Notes under the pieces: generated by a model
What the model was told of the DNA's origin: nothing
What the model saw: the letters and a program-made list of their open reading frames with translations, nothing else
Databases searched by the model: none
Made by a program: the position numbers and the translations under genes
Source of the DNA: Xylogone sp. PMI_703
Taxonomy: Eukaryota > Ascomycota > Leotiomycetes
Direction: 5' to 3'
Length of the DNA stretch: 64,000 bases
Assembly (NCBI GenBank): GCA_021399445.1
Contig: JAJTUQ010000002.1
Span: 6,882,001-6,946,000 of the forward strand
In this document: in pieces, positions 45,720-55,877 of the stretch
Numbering within the stretch: the first letter of the stretch is position 1
Layout: every line of letters begins with the position of its first letter

Positions 45720-46946
45720 TGTTCTGTGAATATCGGGCCAACTAGTGGCAACTCTCTAGATATTTGAAATTAAGTCTAGTTAGTAGATAAAAGAGATGTA
45801 TGATGTCTTCAGAGCGAAGTTTGGTGTCTTATATTTTCGTTTGTGGAAGTCGATGCGATTTACGGCCGTATTGGTCAACAAACTTCCTGGTGCGGTAAAG
45901 TATTTACGTACAGAGGCCAGAGATGGACATATGTTCGTTAACACTAGGGCTGAAGCTAAGAATAAATGAGGGGTTTCGTGGAGAATACAGACTTCACCCA
46001 CGTATACAATCTCCAATGTCTTACGTACATATGGTTCCCGCGTAGGCCATACCAAAAACTAATAAATAGTGATGCCCCAGCCCTCAGTAGTTTGAGAACA
46101 AGTTCTAAAATACCAAAGCTCCATTCATCCAGGAAGTTCTATTACCACATCTAGATTTAAATGGCTGTTTTTGGTTGCTATGGTCCGAAGCTAGTTTCCA
46201 GATTTAAGGCACATATGGTAAGCCCTGCATGGCTAATAAGCTTAAATAGTATCGCTTGCTCATGAAGGGTAGTATAGTCCGAGAATAGAAACTTGTGCCT
46301 TCCATCATAGCAGTAACCTGTATTTTATACATAATTGTAGATATATACCTAGTAAAACGGAGATCCCATGTGAGCATACGGTTGCTCCATCCTTGAGAAC
46401 CTACATTACGCAATTATACAATTATCCCAGAAAACTTGGCACTCTATACAACTGAAGTATTCCGCCATATCAAATCTCTTTTAGTAATGATCTACTTGCA
46501 TAAGTTGCATCTCCCTGTACGTGTAGCTCAGTTAGCCTACACGTTGTTTTAGTTGCGGAGAATTGCATATTTACATGGCAACTCTCGATCAGTACGCGTA
46601 CAATAGACTTCGTAAAGAGGAATCTTGTTGCCTTACGTACATACCGTATAAGTTCCTCGCCATTGGCGGCACGGTTATCAGTGATATCCAACTATTCCGG
46701 CTCTCTGGTTTGGCTCTCACGTAAGAGTCCAAGCTCACTCGCTCTTACTTACCTTGTGGCTTGAATTAGTCGCATATTGAATCTGGAGGAACAGCAAGTT
46801 TATTGAAAAGGCATAGCCTTTCTCCTCTTCTCCTCTTCGCCTTTTCTATGTTGGAATGATGCCTGTAGTTACCACTGCTCTAGACCATATTCAACCTCCT
46901 AACTTACCTCCATGAATTACTATTCTATTTAGCAATATAAGCCGAT
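45720..46946. other. Intergenic region upstream of CYP52-type gene
   Basis: About 1.2 kb between outward-facing genes. No recognised coding region, RNA or repeat; presumed promoters on both ends. Confidence 0.4.
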
Positions 46947-48603
46947 ATGTTTCCTTTGTGGATCATAGCATTCACAGTCTTCATCCTCTACTATGTTTTT
47001 ATGTCACTCTCCACTTCAAACCGTCGCAAAAAGCTAGAACAAGAATGGGGATGCCAGCCGGCGTATGTGAAGCCAAATAAATGGCCCGGCGGACTGGAGA
47101 TCATATGGGAGCTCTTCCAGGCTGACAAGAAGGATCAGGTACCGGAAGTGCTGAGTGAAATGTATCTCTCATCACCTAGAGATACCTGGGAAGTGAAGTT
47201 TATGGGTGCGCCTCAGTTTTGGACGAATAATCCGAAAAATATACAGGCTATATTGGCGACAAAGTTTGAGGACTTTGGTATTTCGCATTCGAGAAAAGGC
47301 GTGTTCTTCCCCCTGTTAGGGAACGGCATCTTCACGGATAATGGAAAGGACTGGTGAGTCAGGACGGCGTTGCTTCATATCCTCTTCTCTTGCCCCACAA
47401 TAATATGTAGTTCCAAGCTTGCAGTGACAGATGTCCTAGCTGACAGTGTATTGATATAGGGAACATTCTCGTGCATTACTTCGTCCTCAGTTTACTCGGG
47501 ACCAGATCGCCGATCTTGAATTGGAGGAAACGCATGTTCAACATTTGCTGGCGCATATCCCATCTGACTCGTCCGGATGGACTCCTGAAATGGACATTGG
47601 ACCACTCTTCTTTAGCCTCACGCTGGATTCTTCTAGTGAATTTCTCTTCGGTCAGAGCACTGAGACATTACTCTCATCCCTTCCTGAGCCGAAAGTGTCA
47701 GAATCCATGCTCCAGTGGAAGAATGTCGGAGAATGCTTTAATATAGGTACTGATGGGATTGGGGCTCGTGCGCGTCTGTTCAACTTCTACAACATGTATA
47801 ACCCAAAATCCTTCCGTGATAGCTGCAAGGAGGTCCATCGATTTGCAGACCACTTTGTCAATCTAGCTATTGAGAAAGAGAAGCAGGCTCCCAGTGCTTC
47901 TGATGAGAAACAACGGTACATTTTCTTGGATGAACTTGTTAAGGTAACCAAAGATCCAATCGTGCTCCGAAGCCAGCTCTTAAACATCATGCTCGCTGGT
48001 AGAGATACGACAGCTGGCTTACTTGGATGGGTGTTCTTGTGTCTCGCTCGCAACCAGGAGGTCCTCCGAAAACTTCGCGAAGAAATTATTGAGACATTCG
48101 GGACATTCGAGAATCATAAAGAAATCAGCTTTAGCACCCTGAAAGGCTGCTCATACTTGCAGTATGTCCTGAACGAGACGCTGCGTCTCTTTCCTTCTGT
48201 CCCAAACAACAACCGAGAGACTCTCAAAGATACTACACTACCATTCGGTGGAGGTCCAGATGGTCAGTCACCGGTATTTATTCCTAAAGGATATGACTGC
48301 AACTATTCCGTTTACGCGATGCATCGGCGTAAGGACATTTGGGGTCCAGATGCCGAAGAGTTCAACCCGGATCGATGGCGTGGGCGGAAGATAGGCTGGG
48401 AATACCTTCCGTTCAATGGCGGGCCAAGAATCTGTTTGGGCCAGCAGTTCGCATTAACGGAAGCCGGATACGTCGTTACAAGGTTGGTTCAGAAGTATGA
48501 CAGGATCCAGAATTGCGATCCAGACCGTGAGATAAGGCATATTTATACTGTCACTAGTGCTCCTAAGAGAGTCTTGGTGAAGCTTCATGAGGTTGGAAAG
48601 TGA
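46947..48603 (+). CDS. Cytochrome P450, CYP52-type alkane/fatty-acid omega-hydroxylase
   Basis: Two exons (46947-47353 and 47460-48603) encode 516 residues. There is an N-terminal anchor (WIIAFTVFILYYVFMSL). Landmarks: GWGCQPAYVKPNKWPGG-like CYP52 N-terminal region, RPQFTRDQIADLE, I-helix AGRDTTAG near residue 314, K-helix ETLR, RLFPSVPNNNR, YSVYAMHRRKDIWGPDAEEF, NPDRW and heme loop FNGGPRICLGQQFA near 453. CYP52 enzymes hydroxylate terminal carbons of alkanes and fatty acids in the ER, with NADPH-P450 reductase as partner. The intron interrupts the KDW/EHSRAL junction at the usual site. A Zn2Cys6 factor follows 600 bp downstream on the same strand. Confidence 0.93.
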
Positions 48604-49201
48604 ACAGTATTATTGGCGGTAGGTCCTCGCATACGATCAGTGTATGATAATGGATCTAGAACCTGACTCGGTCGATCTTGGTGACTTGGTAATTTGGTAG
48701 TCAAATCTGTAGTTTCTTGCCTTATTATTATGTTGGGTTGCTGAAGTCTTTGTGAAAAGGCGTCTGCGTTGGCTCGAGCCTTTTCAAGACTTTGACTCTA
48801 TTCTTTTGTCCGAAGGCTTTAGGGATTGAGGGCATAAGTATTTAGGGCGTAACCACATCCTTAAGGTACGGGTACCGGACTTGTTAACTCGACACAACTG
48901 GTAACTCTTACATATGATGCAGACATGAAACTTGCATATGAGAAATAATTATGCCGCCGGGCCGTTTTCTCACCGTCTCGTTGCATTGGAAGGCGGCGAG
49001 GGAAGCGAGATTAGGTAAGCCGTAAGCTGACGGGCTAAGACTGCAACTCTTACCCAGCAAGCAAAGCTTAAATCCGTATCTTGCCATACATAACGCTGAT
49101 ATAAGTACTGCTTTAAATCGTTGTTGTGACAGATCTTGTTTCCCTCACCTCCTTGAAGACTGACAAGCACAACTACCGTACCGTGCTAAGAAGAGGTCGA
49201 G
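48604..49201. other. Intergenic region, promoter of Zn2Cys6 gene
   Basis: About 0.6 kb between two co-oriented genes. No coding feature recognised. Confidence 0.4.
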
Positions 49202-50790
49202 ATGGTTGGGGTACCCAAGAGTAAGGGCTGTGATTTATGCAAGAAGAGAAGCATCAAGGCATGTAAGCACCTTTTCCAGGGCATATTGTGCAGTCACAGG
49301 CTTGTGGAACTGCTCTTCTCTTACTTACCGCAATTGGCAACAGTGTGATGAAGCGCGGCCAAGCTGCTCGCAATGTAGACGCGGTGGCCGCGACTGCCCT
49401 GGATATGAACGCAAACTAAAGTTCATCAACGAGAGTGGTCGGTTAAGTCAAAGAAGTAATAGGAAGTCAGGTAAATCTCCGATTCAACAAGGCCTCAAGA
49501 CGCCACCACAGGAAGTCTTAATAAGCATACCCACTTCGCCGGATGGTGACAAGTTAAACCAGATCCAGTTCGTCTCGTGCTGTGTCTCTGATATTTTCCC
49601 CGTCGAGCAACTAATACCTAAGCTTTCCTTCCTTGGATCTTGGTTATGGAAGATACCACAATTCATTGGGCTCAATCCGGCTCTAGACTATGCGGCGGAA
49701 TGTATGGCTCTCGCATACCGTGCTCGAGTTTCTTCCAACGCAACCTTATTTAAACGCAGTCAATATTCATACATGCGAGCACTGCAAAGTCTTTCTAGGG
49801 CTTTGCAGACTCCGGACTCGGGATATTCTTCCGAGATACTCTGTGCTACCATGCTTTTAGGAGAATACGAGGTTTGTATCAGTAACAGGGATTGTAGTTG
49901 TATACGCGATCTAACTGATCATTGTAACTTTAGATGCTCGCCTCTTCGGAAGCAACCTCCTGGCTTAAACACGCTGGCGGCGCTGCACGATTAATGCAGA
50001 TACGTGGAGCCCATCGTCATAAAGACGGCTTGGGGTACTTGATGTATAACGCCTTTCGCGGATCAATTGTAAGAATCCATATGTGTATTAATGCTATGGT
50101 TGCCCACTGCTAACTCCTTTCTCCAAGATTTATCAGTCTTTGCAATCTGGGGAGGAGTGCTTCCTCGACGGCGAGGATTGGCAATCCTTAGCAGTCAATC
50201 ACCCTGACTTTCCATCAATGCCACTGCTCTTCCACTACTGCGACGAACTCTGTAACTATTTTGCAATGATCCCTAGATTGGCGAAGCAAACAGCTCTTTG
50301 TATGACAGGAGATAGCTCAGAATCGTGTCGTGCAGCGACAATTGCAAAGTTGGAAATCATTAAAATTAATCTGGAGGATTGGTATCTAAGGTTTACGTCG
50401 AGCTTACAGGGCGAAGAAACGCCTCTCGTTGAGATACCTTCAGAGACCGGGGCGCCACTATTCTCCACCATCTACATTTACGCCAACGACTCTATTTCGG
50501 CATATATCTGTTGCCATGCTGGCTATTTACTTTATGTCAATAATCTCCTACTTCAGCTAGGCTCATCCAGTACTCATGATGGCGAGAATATTGAACTGGT
50601 CAAACGAATCTGCATGTCCGTAAATTATTGCTCCAAGTCAGGAGTATGCGGAACTCACACAATGGCACTGGCGCTACCTCTAGCATATGCGGTCGCAAAT
50701 GAGGAGTACAGAAGCTGGATTAGAAATAATTTGTTTTTGTTTGGGGGATTTGTTGATATAGACCAGTTTTATAAGAGAGTGCTAAATTAA
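49202..50790 (+). CDS. Zn2Cys6 transcription factor with fungal-specific domain
   Basis: Four exons (49202-49258, 49344-49871, 49934-50068, 50128-50790) encode 460 residues. The zinc cluster at residues 10-37 is C10-x2-C13-x6-C20-x6-C27-x2-C30-x6-C37, ending DCPGYE. It is only complete if the first intron starts at the GC dinucleotide 49259-49260 (GCATGT), so this is a GC-AG intron placed inside the cluster, a common position for an intron in this family. The rest matches the fungal transcription factor 2 domain (CMALAYRA, SLSRALQTPDSGYSSEILCATMLLGEYE, HAGGAARLMQIRG, SMPLLFHYCDELCNYF). It probably regulates neighbouring genes such as the P450 upstream or the reductase downstream; targets are unknown. 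Confidence 0.88.
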
Positions 50791-50950
50791 TACGGCTCAC
50801 TTTACAATGTAACATTATCATATTACACTCAATGATTGAGGCAAAGATCAATGTTAAATATCTAAATACAACTGATTGTGCTTACAAATGATAAGGGTTT
50901 TGATTGATTGATTAAATTATAATATTAAGCCTCTCTATACAATGCCATAT

Positions 50951-52287
50951 TCAGTGACCGACCACTGCCTTGGGCAAATACGGAGCTTCTAGCTTCGCAA
51001 TCTCCTCCTCCGTCAACTTTAGGGCAACCGCTGTTGCCATCTCATCGATACGTTCCTTGCTACTTAGGCCGACGATGGGGTTTACGTATTGCTTACTGAG
51101 ACACCAGGCTATAGCAACCACTGCCATGGATACTCCTCTTGCCTTCGCAATTTCTTCTACGGCATCGATAATCGCCTTGTTTGCTTCTCCTTCCTGCAAA
51201 CCTAATCTGTCGATCATCTTGTCGACGGATCCCCGCAGACTACTACTTGAATCTGAACCCCACGGCCTCGCTAGAACGCCTCGGGCGTTTGGGGACCACT
51301 ATAGCAGAAGAATGTTCTGTTAGCATACATTTATAGTTTTGAGGGTAGAATGGTAAAAGGAGAGGAGACAGTCTTACTGGTATGCATCCAACTCCAGTTG
51401 CACGACAGTAGGGTAACATCTCTCGCTCTTCCTCACGGTAAAGAAGATTGTAGTAATTTTGCATGCTGATGAACTTATGCCAACCTTTCTTCTCAGCAAG
51501 GTTTTGTAACTGTTGAAATTCCCATGCTGGCATCTGAGATTCAATTAGCTGTGATTATATTCCGTGTTAGAGATGCCCTACCGAGCTTGCACCAAGATAC
51601 CGTACTAATCCTTGCTCAACAACATCGTTCAGCGCTCTCATCATCTCCTCTGCAGGCACATCTGGATCTAAACGTTGGATCTGAAGCAGGTCGATATAAG
51701 TACCGAGCCGCTTCACACTGGCCTGTACCGCATCGAAGATATGCTTCCGCGAAAGGCCGACTCGGTTCACCATCCGTCCATCATTTACGGTTGTTGCGAA
51801 TACCGATAGTTGGGACTCGCCTGGTCTACTTATTCCATACCGACATTTAGTGAGGATAACAACATTTTCGCGGGGAATATCATATGTCTTCAGAGCTTTG
51901 CCTATGATTTCTTCAGAACGGCCGTTGGAGTATAGGTCAGCCTATTTCTGCAAGTTAATCAAATTATGACCCTGTATCCGGATTTGGGTTAATTATGTAC
52001 GTACAGTATCCCAAGTATTGATTCCAATGTCATAGGCATGTTTGAGTAGAGGCAATGCTTCTTCCTCTTCCAGAACCCACTTTTGCCAGTCTTTGCTTCC
52101 ATAGCTCATCGCTCCTAGAATAACCTTCGAGATTTTTAAGCCGGAGCTGCCCAGTCTATGTGTGTGTATTAGTACGAGAAATGTCCGTATGCTGGGTGAA
52201 ATTTTGGACTACAAACCTTGTGTACTGCATTGGTAAGGTATCTGGTGATACCAGCAGGCCAGCCAGATGTTTATTTTGTGAAGCCAT
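50951..52287 (-). CDS. Aldo/keto reductase with altered catalytic tetrad
   Basis: Five exons (52287-52217, 52155-52005, 51941-51582, 51533-51378, 51298-50951) encode 361 residues. It belongs to the fungal AKR group related to norsolorinic-acid reductase and potassium-channel beta subunits: [84 protein letters not shown], and the cofactor segment [12 protein letters not shown]. Tetrad residues Asp, Tyr (ADLYSNG) and Lys (ILTKCRYG) are present, but the His found in the paralogue at 62164-63327 (LQIHRLD) is Gln here (LQIQRLD, about residue 163). This may change catalysis. Start ATG at 52287 adds about 23 residues upstream of the conserved core. The gene converges with the Zn2Cys6 gene. Confidence 0.9.
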
Positions 52288-53169
52288 GACTGTAAACTAT
52301 AAATACGAGATAATGGGATTATTTGATGCTTCTCGAAAGCGATGGCTCCCTGACAGTACGGTATATATAATGTTAACCAAGAACCACAGGCCGCAAAGAT
52401 TTGCGATGTATTGCGGAAATAAGAAAAGATATTCTTGAAATCTCAATGAATACTTTGATATAACGGGATTAATCGTTATCTCCGTCTTTTTCACGGTTTG
52501 TGGCTGAGCGTCCCTGATATATCATGGTTCAGATGTTGTTAGTGCCACATAAAGATGGATCTGACCCAGGCAGTTGATTAATCTAATGCCGCCTTGTGCA
52601 TATGAGTCAGCTTATCCAGGAGCCAGCTCTTTGCTTGTATTCTCCACAGTGTATTCTAAGATTGAGACTTAAAATTTCCTATTGTGGCGCATGAGAATGT
52701 CCAGCAAATGTTACAAGAAGACAGGATGCAACCACTAATCCTAAATAGGGATTTATACAACAAAGCCTAGCCGATCTCATACACGCTATACTTGATACGG
52801 TGCTATGCTACGAACTTTAGCACAGGCGATCATCCAATCATCTTTCTGAGATATTAATATTTTTTGCTATCGCATTCGCATCCGCATCCGCCTCGATCAT
52901 CGCATTCGCATTTAACTGCCGGTAGGCTTATTAGTTTAATTAGAGTTATTCTGATGGTATAATGATGGGTTTAGTAATATCGTAAATGAAACCGTAAGCT
53001 CTCTATGTTGACTGTGAGAGATCCACTATACAATAATGCTCCTAGAATTGATACCTCTATAAGAAGAAACTCCTGCCCTCGATGCCCTCCTACAAAATCA
53101 TAGACATCCAATTATTTTTCTGACGAGTATCATTTCTCTCTTAAGTACAATCTATTCAAGCTAGTGGTC
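52288..53169. other. Divergent intergenic region with short repeat
   Basis: About 0.9 kb between the reductase and the hydrolase, transcribed outward, so a shared promoter region. It contains the short cytosine-rich repeat listed separately; otherwise no feature. Confidence 0.4.
52871..52912. repeat. Short CGCATT/CGCATC hexamer repeat
   Basis: Imperfect tandem copies of CGCATT and CGCATC (for example CGCATTCGCATCCGCATCCG, then a second CGCATTCGCATT copy about 25 bp later). A simple-sequence tract in the shared promoter region; no function is implied by the sequence. Confidence 0.6.
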
Positions 53170-54141
53170 ATGATGAAGTCAGGTTTGCCACTTACTGAAG
53201 GCCAAAGAGCCTCAATCAGTCCCGAGGCTGCCGTTTTCCTGGGCAAAGTGCGCAGCGTGCCTCTTGCCAACTTTCTTGCGCCTTACCTTACAACACCGGC
53301 CCGAGTCCTAAACTTTCGGAAACAGCTAGAAAAGAATATTCCACTTGAACAGAGCATCATTGCCAAATTTGGTCTACAGATCAAAGAGGTCAAGATTGCT
53401 GGAGTCACAGTTGTGATCATCGAGCCACCGAATATTAAGCCAGAATACGCCTCAAAGATTTGTATTAATATTCATGGAGGAGGCTTTGTCCTTGGCAAGG
53501 CTGCAGATCGGACCTCTCTTATCTTAGCAGGGGAACTAGGAATCCGAGTCTATACGATTGAATACACACTCTCCCCTGAGGTTCAATATCCCGTTGCTCG
53601 AGACGAATGTCTTAATGTATACCGACAACTCGTCAAGGAATTTAACCCTCAAGATATCTTCTTGGCAAGCAGCTCTTCCGGCGGTCAGCTCACACTTTCT
53701 ATGCTTCTTATGGCACAAAAGGAAAAGCTTCCGATGCCAGCAGCACAATACTTGTGCACCCCTGCAGCTGATCTCACTGGCGCTGGAGACTCTTTGGTAA
53801 CGAATGCCGCTCGAGATATCATGCCGGGAAGTTTCTTGATAGGAATGGTGGAACAGAACTACTGCCCGCCTGGAATTGACAGGAAGGACCCTCTTTTCAG
53901 TCCACTCTATGCAACATACAACTCGGATTTCCCGCCTACAGTTATCTCGGTTGGAACGCGAGACCTTCTATTAAGTCCAGGAGTGCAGTTGTACTGGAAA
54001 CTAAGGGAGGCCGGGGTAGAAGTAGAGTTACTGGTCTCTGAAGGGATGTGGCATGGATTTAATTGGGAATTGGATATTCCTGAATCTATCCGGACTCGAA
54101 AGGTTGTGAAGGAATTCCTCTTTAAGCACGCCTCTGTTTGA
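53170..54141 (+). CDS. Alpha/beta hydrolase (fold-3 / HSL-like)
   Basis: Single exon, 323 residues from the ATG at 53170. Family features: INIHGGGFVLGKA carries the HGGG oxyanion motif at about residue 102, VYTIEYTLSPEVQYP follows as in hormone-sensitive-lipase-like esterases, the nucleophile elbow reads ASSSSGGQ (about 164-171), the acid is in SVGTRDLLLSPG and the catalytic His in GMWHGFN near residue 295. The elbow is S-x-S-x-G-G in place of the usual G-D-S-A-G-G, which is seen in several fungal fold-3 members. No signal peptide. Likely an esterase or lactonase on small substrates; divergent from the aldo/keto reductase gene. Confidence 0.9.
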   Translation: MMKSGLPLTEGQRASISPEAAVFLGKVRSVPLANFLAPYLTTPARVLNFRKQLEKNIPLEQSIIAKFGLQIKEVKIAGVTVVIIEPPNIKPEYASKICINIHGGGFVLGKAADRTSLILAGELGIRVYTIEYTLSPEVQYPVARDECLNVYRQLVKEFNPQDIFLASSSSGGQLTLSMLLMAQKEKLPMPAAQYLCTPAADLTGAGDSLVTNAARDIMPGSFLIGMVEQNYCPPGIDRKDPLFSPLYATYNSDFPPTVISVGTRDLLLSPGVQLYWKLREAGVEVELLVSEGMWHGFNWELDIPESIRTRKVVKEFLFKHASV

Positions 54142-54818
54142 TTATTAGATGGCGTTTATCACTGTTTATAATGTATCGATCTTTGGATACTGGCATACTG
54201 TGTCTTAGAGCGACGGATGGATATTTTTTGGCGTTCAGAGAAGAGGATAAAATAATTTAGCTTAAAGAATAGTTTCAAGTTAATAGTCAGTTTGTAGCTA
54301 AAATATGGTACAAATAACTAGACTAATACTCAAATAGTGGTCTTATTGTTCATTAATTAATGAAAGAGCTGAAGTACTCTGTCTCCGTGTATAAGCATAC
54401 ATTAAAGAAGTGATAAATAATGGTTTGCGCGCATTTCAGAGTTTTGTTTTGCAACAAATCTACTCATAATGAAGATTTATTTATTAAAAAGCTGTTGCTA
54501 GAGTAAGGATACACATGAGATCTATATTATATTTCTACAGTGCCTAGAGCACCAGAAATACGAACACTGGACACGTCTTTTCACTTGGCAACTTCGTGGA
54601 TTGAGACTAGCTTCTGCCCTCACCGAGCCAAAGTTGCTACATGCGGAAAAAGCTCCACGTCAGAGAGCACACAGGCTCCAGAGCCTCATGGGCGTACGGG
54701 CGTAAGGGGCGTCAAGGCGAATTTGGGACGATAAATAGCCAGACCTGTCTCCTTCCTGTCTTGCATCTTTTCTCTTCAGATTCAAGAACCGGAATATATT
54801 ACTGCACAAAACTACGAT
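54142..54818. other. Intergenic AT-rich region
   Basis: About 0.7 kb between two plus-strand genes; AT-rich to 54540. Small frames near 54540-54830 are upstream of the next start and probably leader sequence. Confidence 0.35.
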
Positions 54819-55346
54819 ATGTCCGAATATAATGGACTTGAAAGTTTCGGTGTTGATAGCAATAGGAAGCAGGAAGTGGGGGCGAAGCACACGGTTGATA
54901 TTTTGAGAGACCCAACAATTGACCCGCAAGAAATCCCATTATCAACAGCAAATTATGACAATCATGTGTATCCTGATGAAAAGTTAGCAATCATGGCCAA
55001 AAGTGATGAAGGGGTAGATGAATATACAGACGATGAAGAACAGCCACAATCCGAATCAGACGACGCAGGAACAGAAGTGGAAAGACCAAAATTAAAGGCC
55101 AAAGCCAAGAGAGCCGACGACAGGAGAGGGAAACCGAGGAGAACTGGTGATGGTAATAAACAACGAACTGTCCAAGTTCGCCTTCATATTAATCTGCAGC
55201 TCAAATTTGCGTTGAACGCGAAAAAAGACGTTGCAGTTATGCTCCGTAAGTGACTTGATTGTGGTGCTGGAATACAAAATAATCAAGCTAATTACTTCGT
55301 CATAGGGAATAAGGGCTTTGCTCAACAGAAGCTGAATATTTCATAG
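54819..55346 (+). CDS. Small charged hypothetical protein
   Basis: Two exons (54819-55245 and 55306-55346) give 155 residues. The first 75 residues are acidic (DEYTDDEEQPQSESDDAGTE), the next 30 basic (KLKAKAKRADDRRGKPRR), and the C-terminal part has an alternating hydrophobic pattern (VQVRLHINLQLKFALNAKKD) like a beta strand pair. Fungal genomes contain many small proteins with such a strand-forming tail and variable charged N-terminus; I know no function. No signal peptide. The intron is GTAAGT...ATAG and restores phase. Confidence 0.5.
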
Positions 55347-55877
55347 CTAGAGTGGATATTAAAGGAAAGTTTCATTGGAAAGGGACCTATGGTTCAGCGT
55401 GCAACAGGAAGCAGGGCGAGATTTTATCGATAGAAAACCAGGGTGTTTAAACTAGAAAAAGAACCTCAATGTAGCATTTTCTGCGGGGCTGTATCACGTT
55501 GTGCAAAGGAAAAGATTGTTAATAACGTTTGGCAATGGAATTGTGGTAAACTCTAGTCTATGTAGTTTCGAACTGTTTGTTAATATGATAGTACTGGGTT
55601 TTCTTGTATACGAAGTATGCTTGACTGAAAGAATAAGGAGCCACTGGACTCAATAAATTCAAACCACAGATTTTTATACCTCTAAACATAGCCCCTATGA
55701 ATATATTGACAAATTGATGTGCTCTTAATATTTCAGACCATTTATCAGTCTACGAACACTATTGCTTTGTACGGTATCATGTTGCCTCAAAAAAGAAGAG
55801 AAGTTGGAGGTGTTGCGGGAATTGATAATTTACACAGAAAGAAAAAAAAAAAAACCACTTTCGGTCATCCACAAGGC
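55347..55877. terminator. Convergent 3' region
   Basis: About 0.5 kb between a plus- and a minus-strand gene; includes an A12 run near 55844-55855. No gene recognised. Confidence 0.35.
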
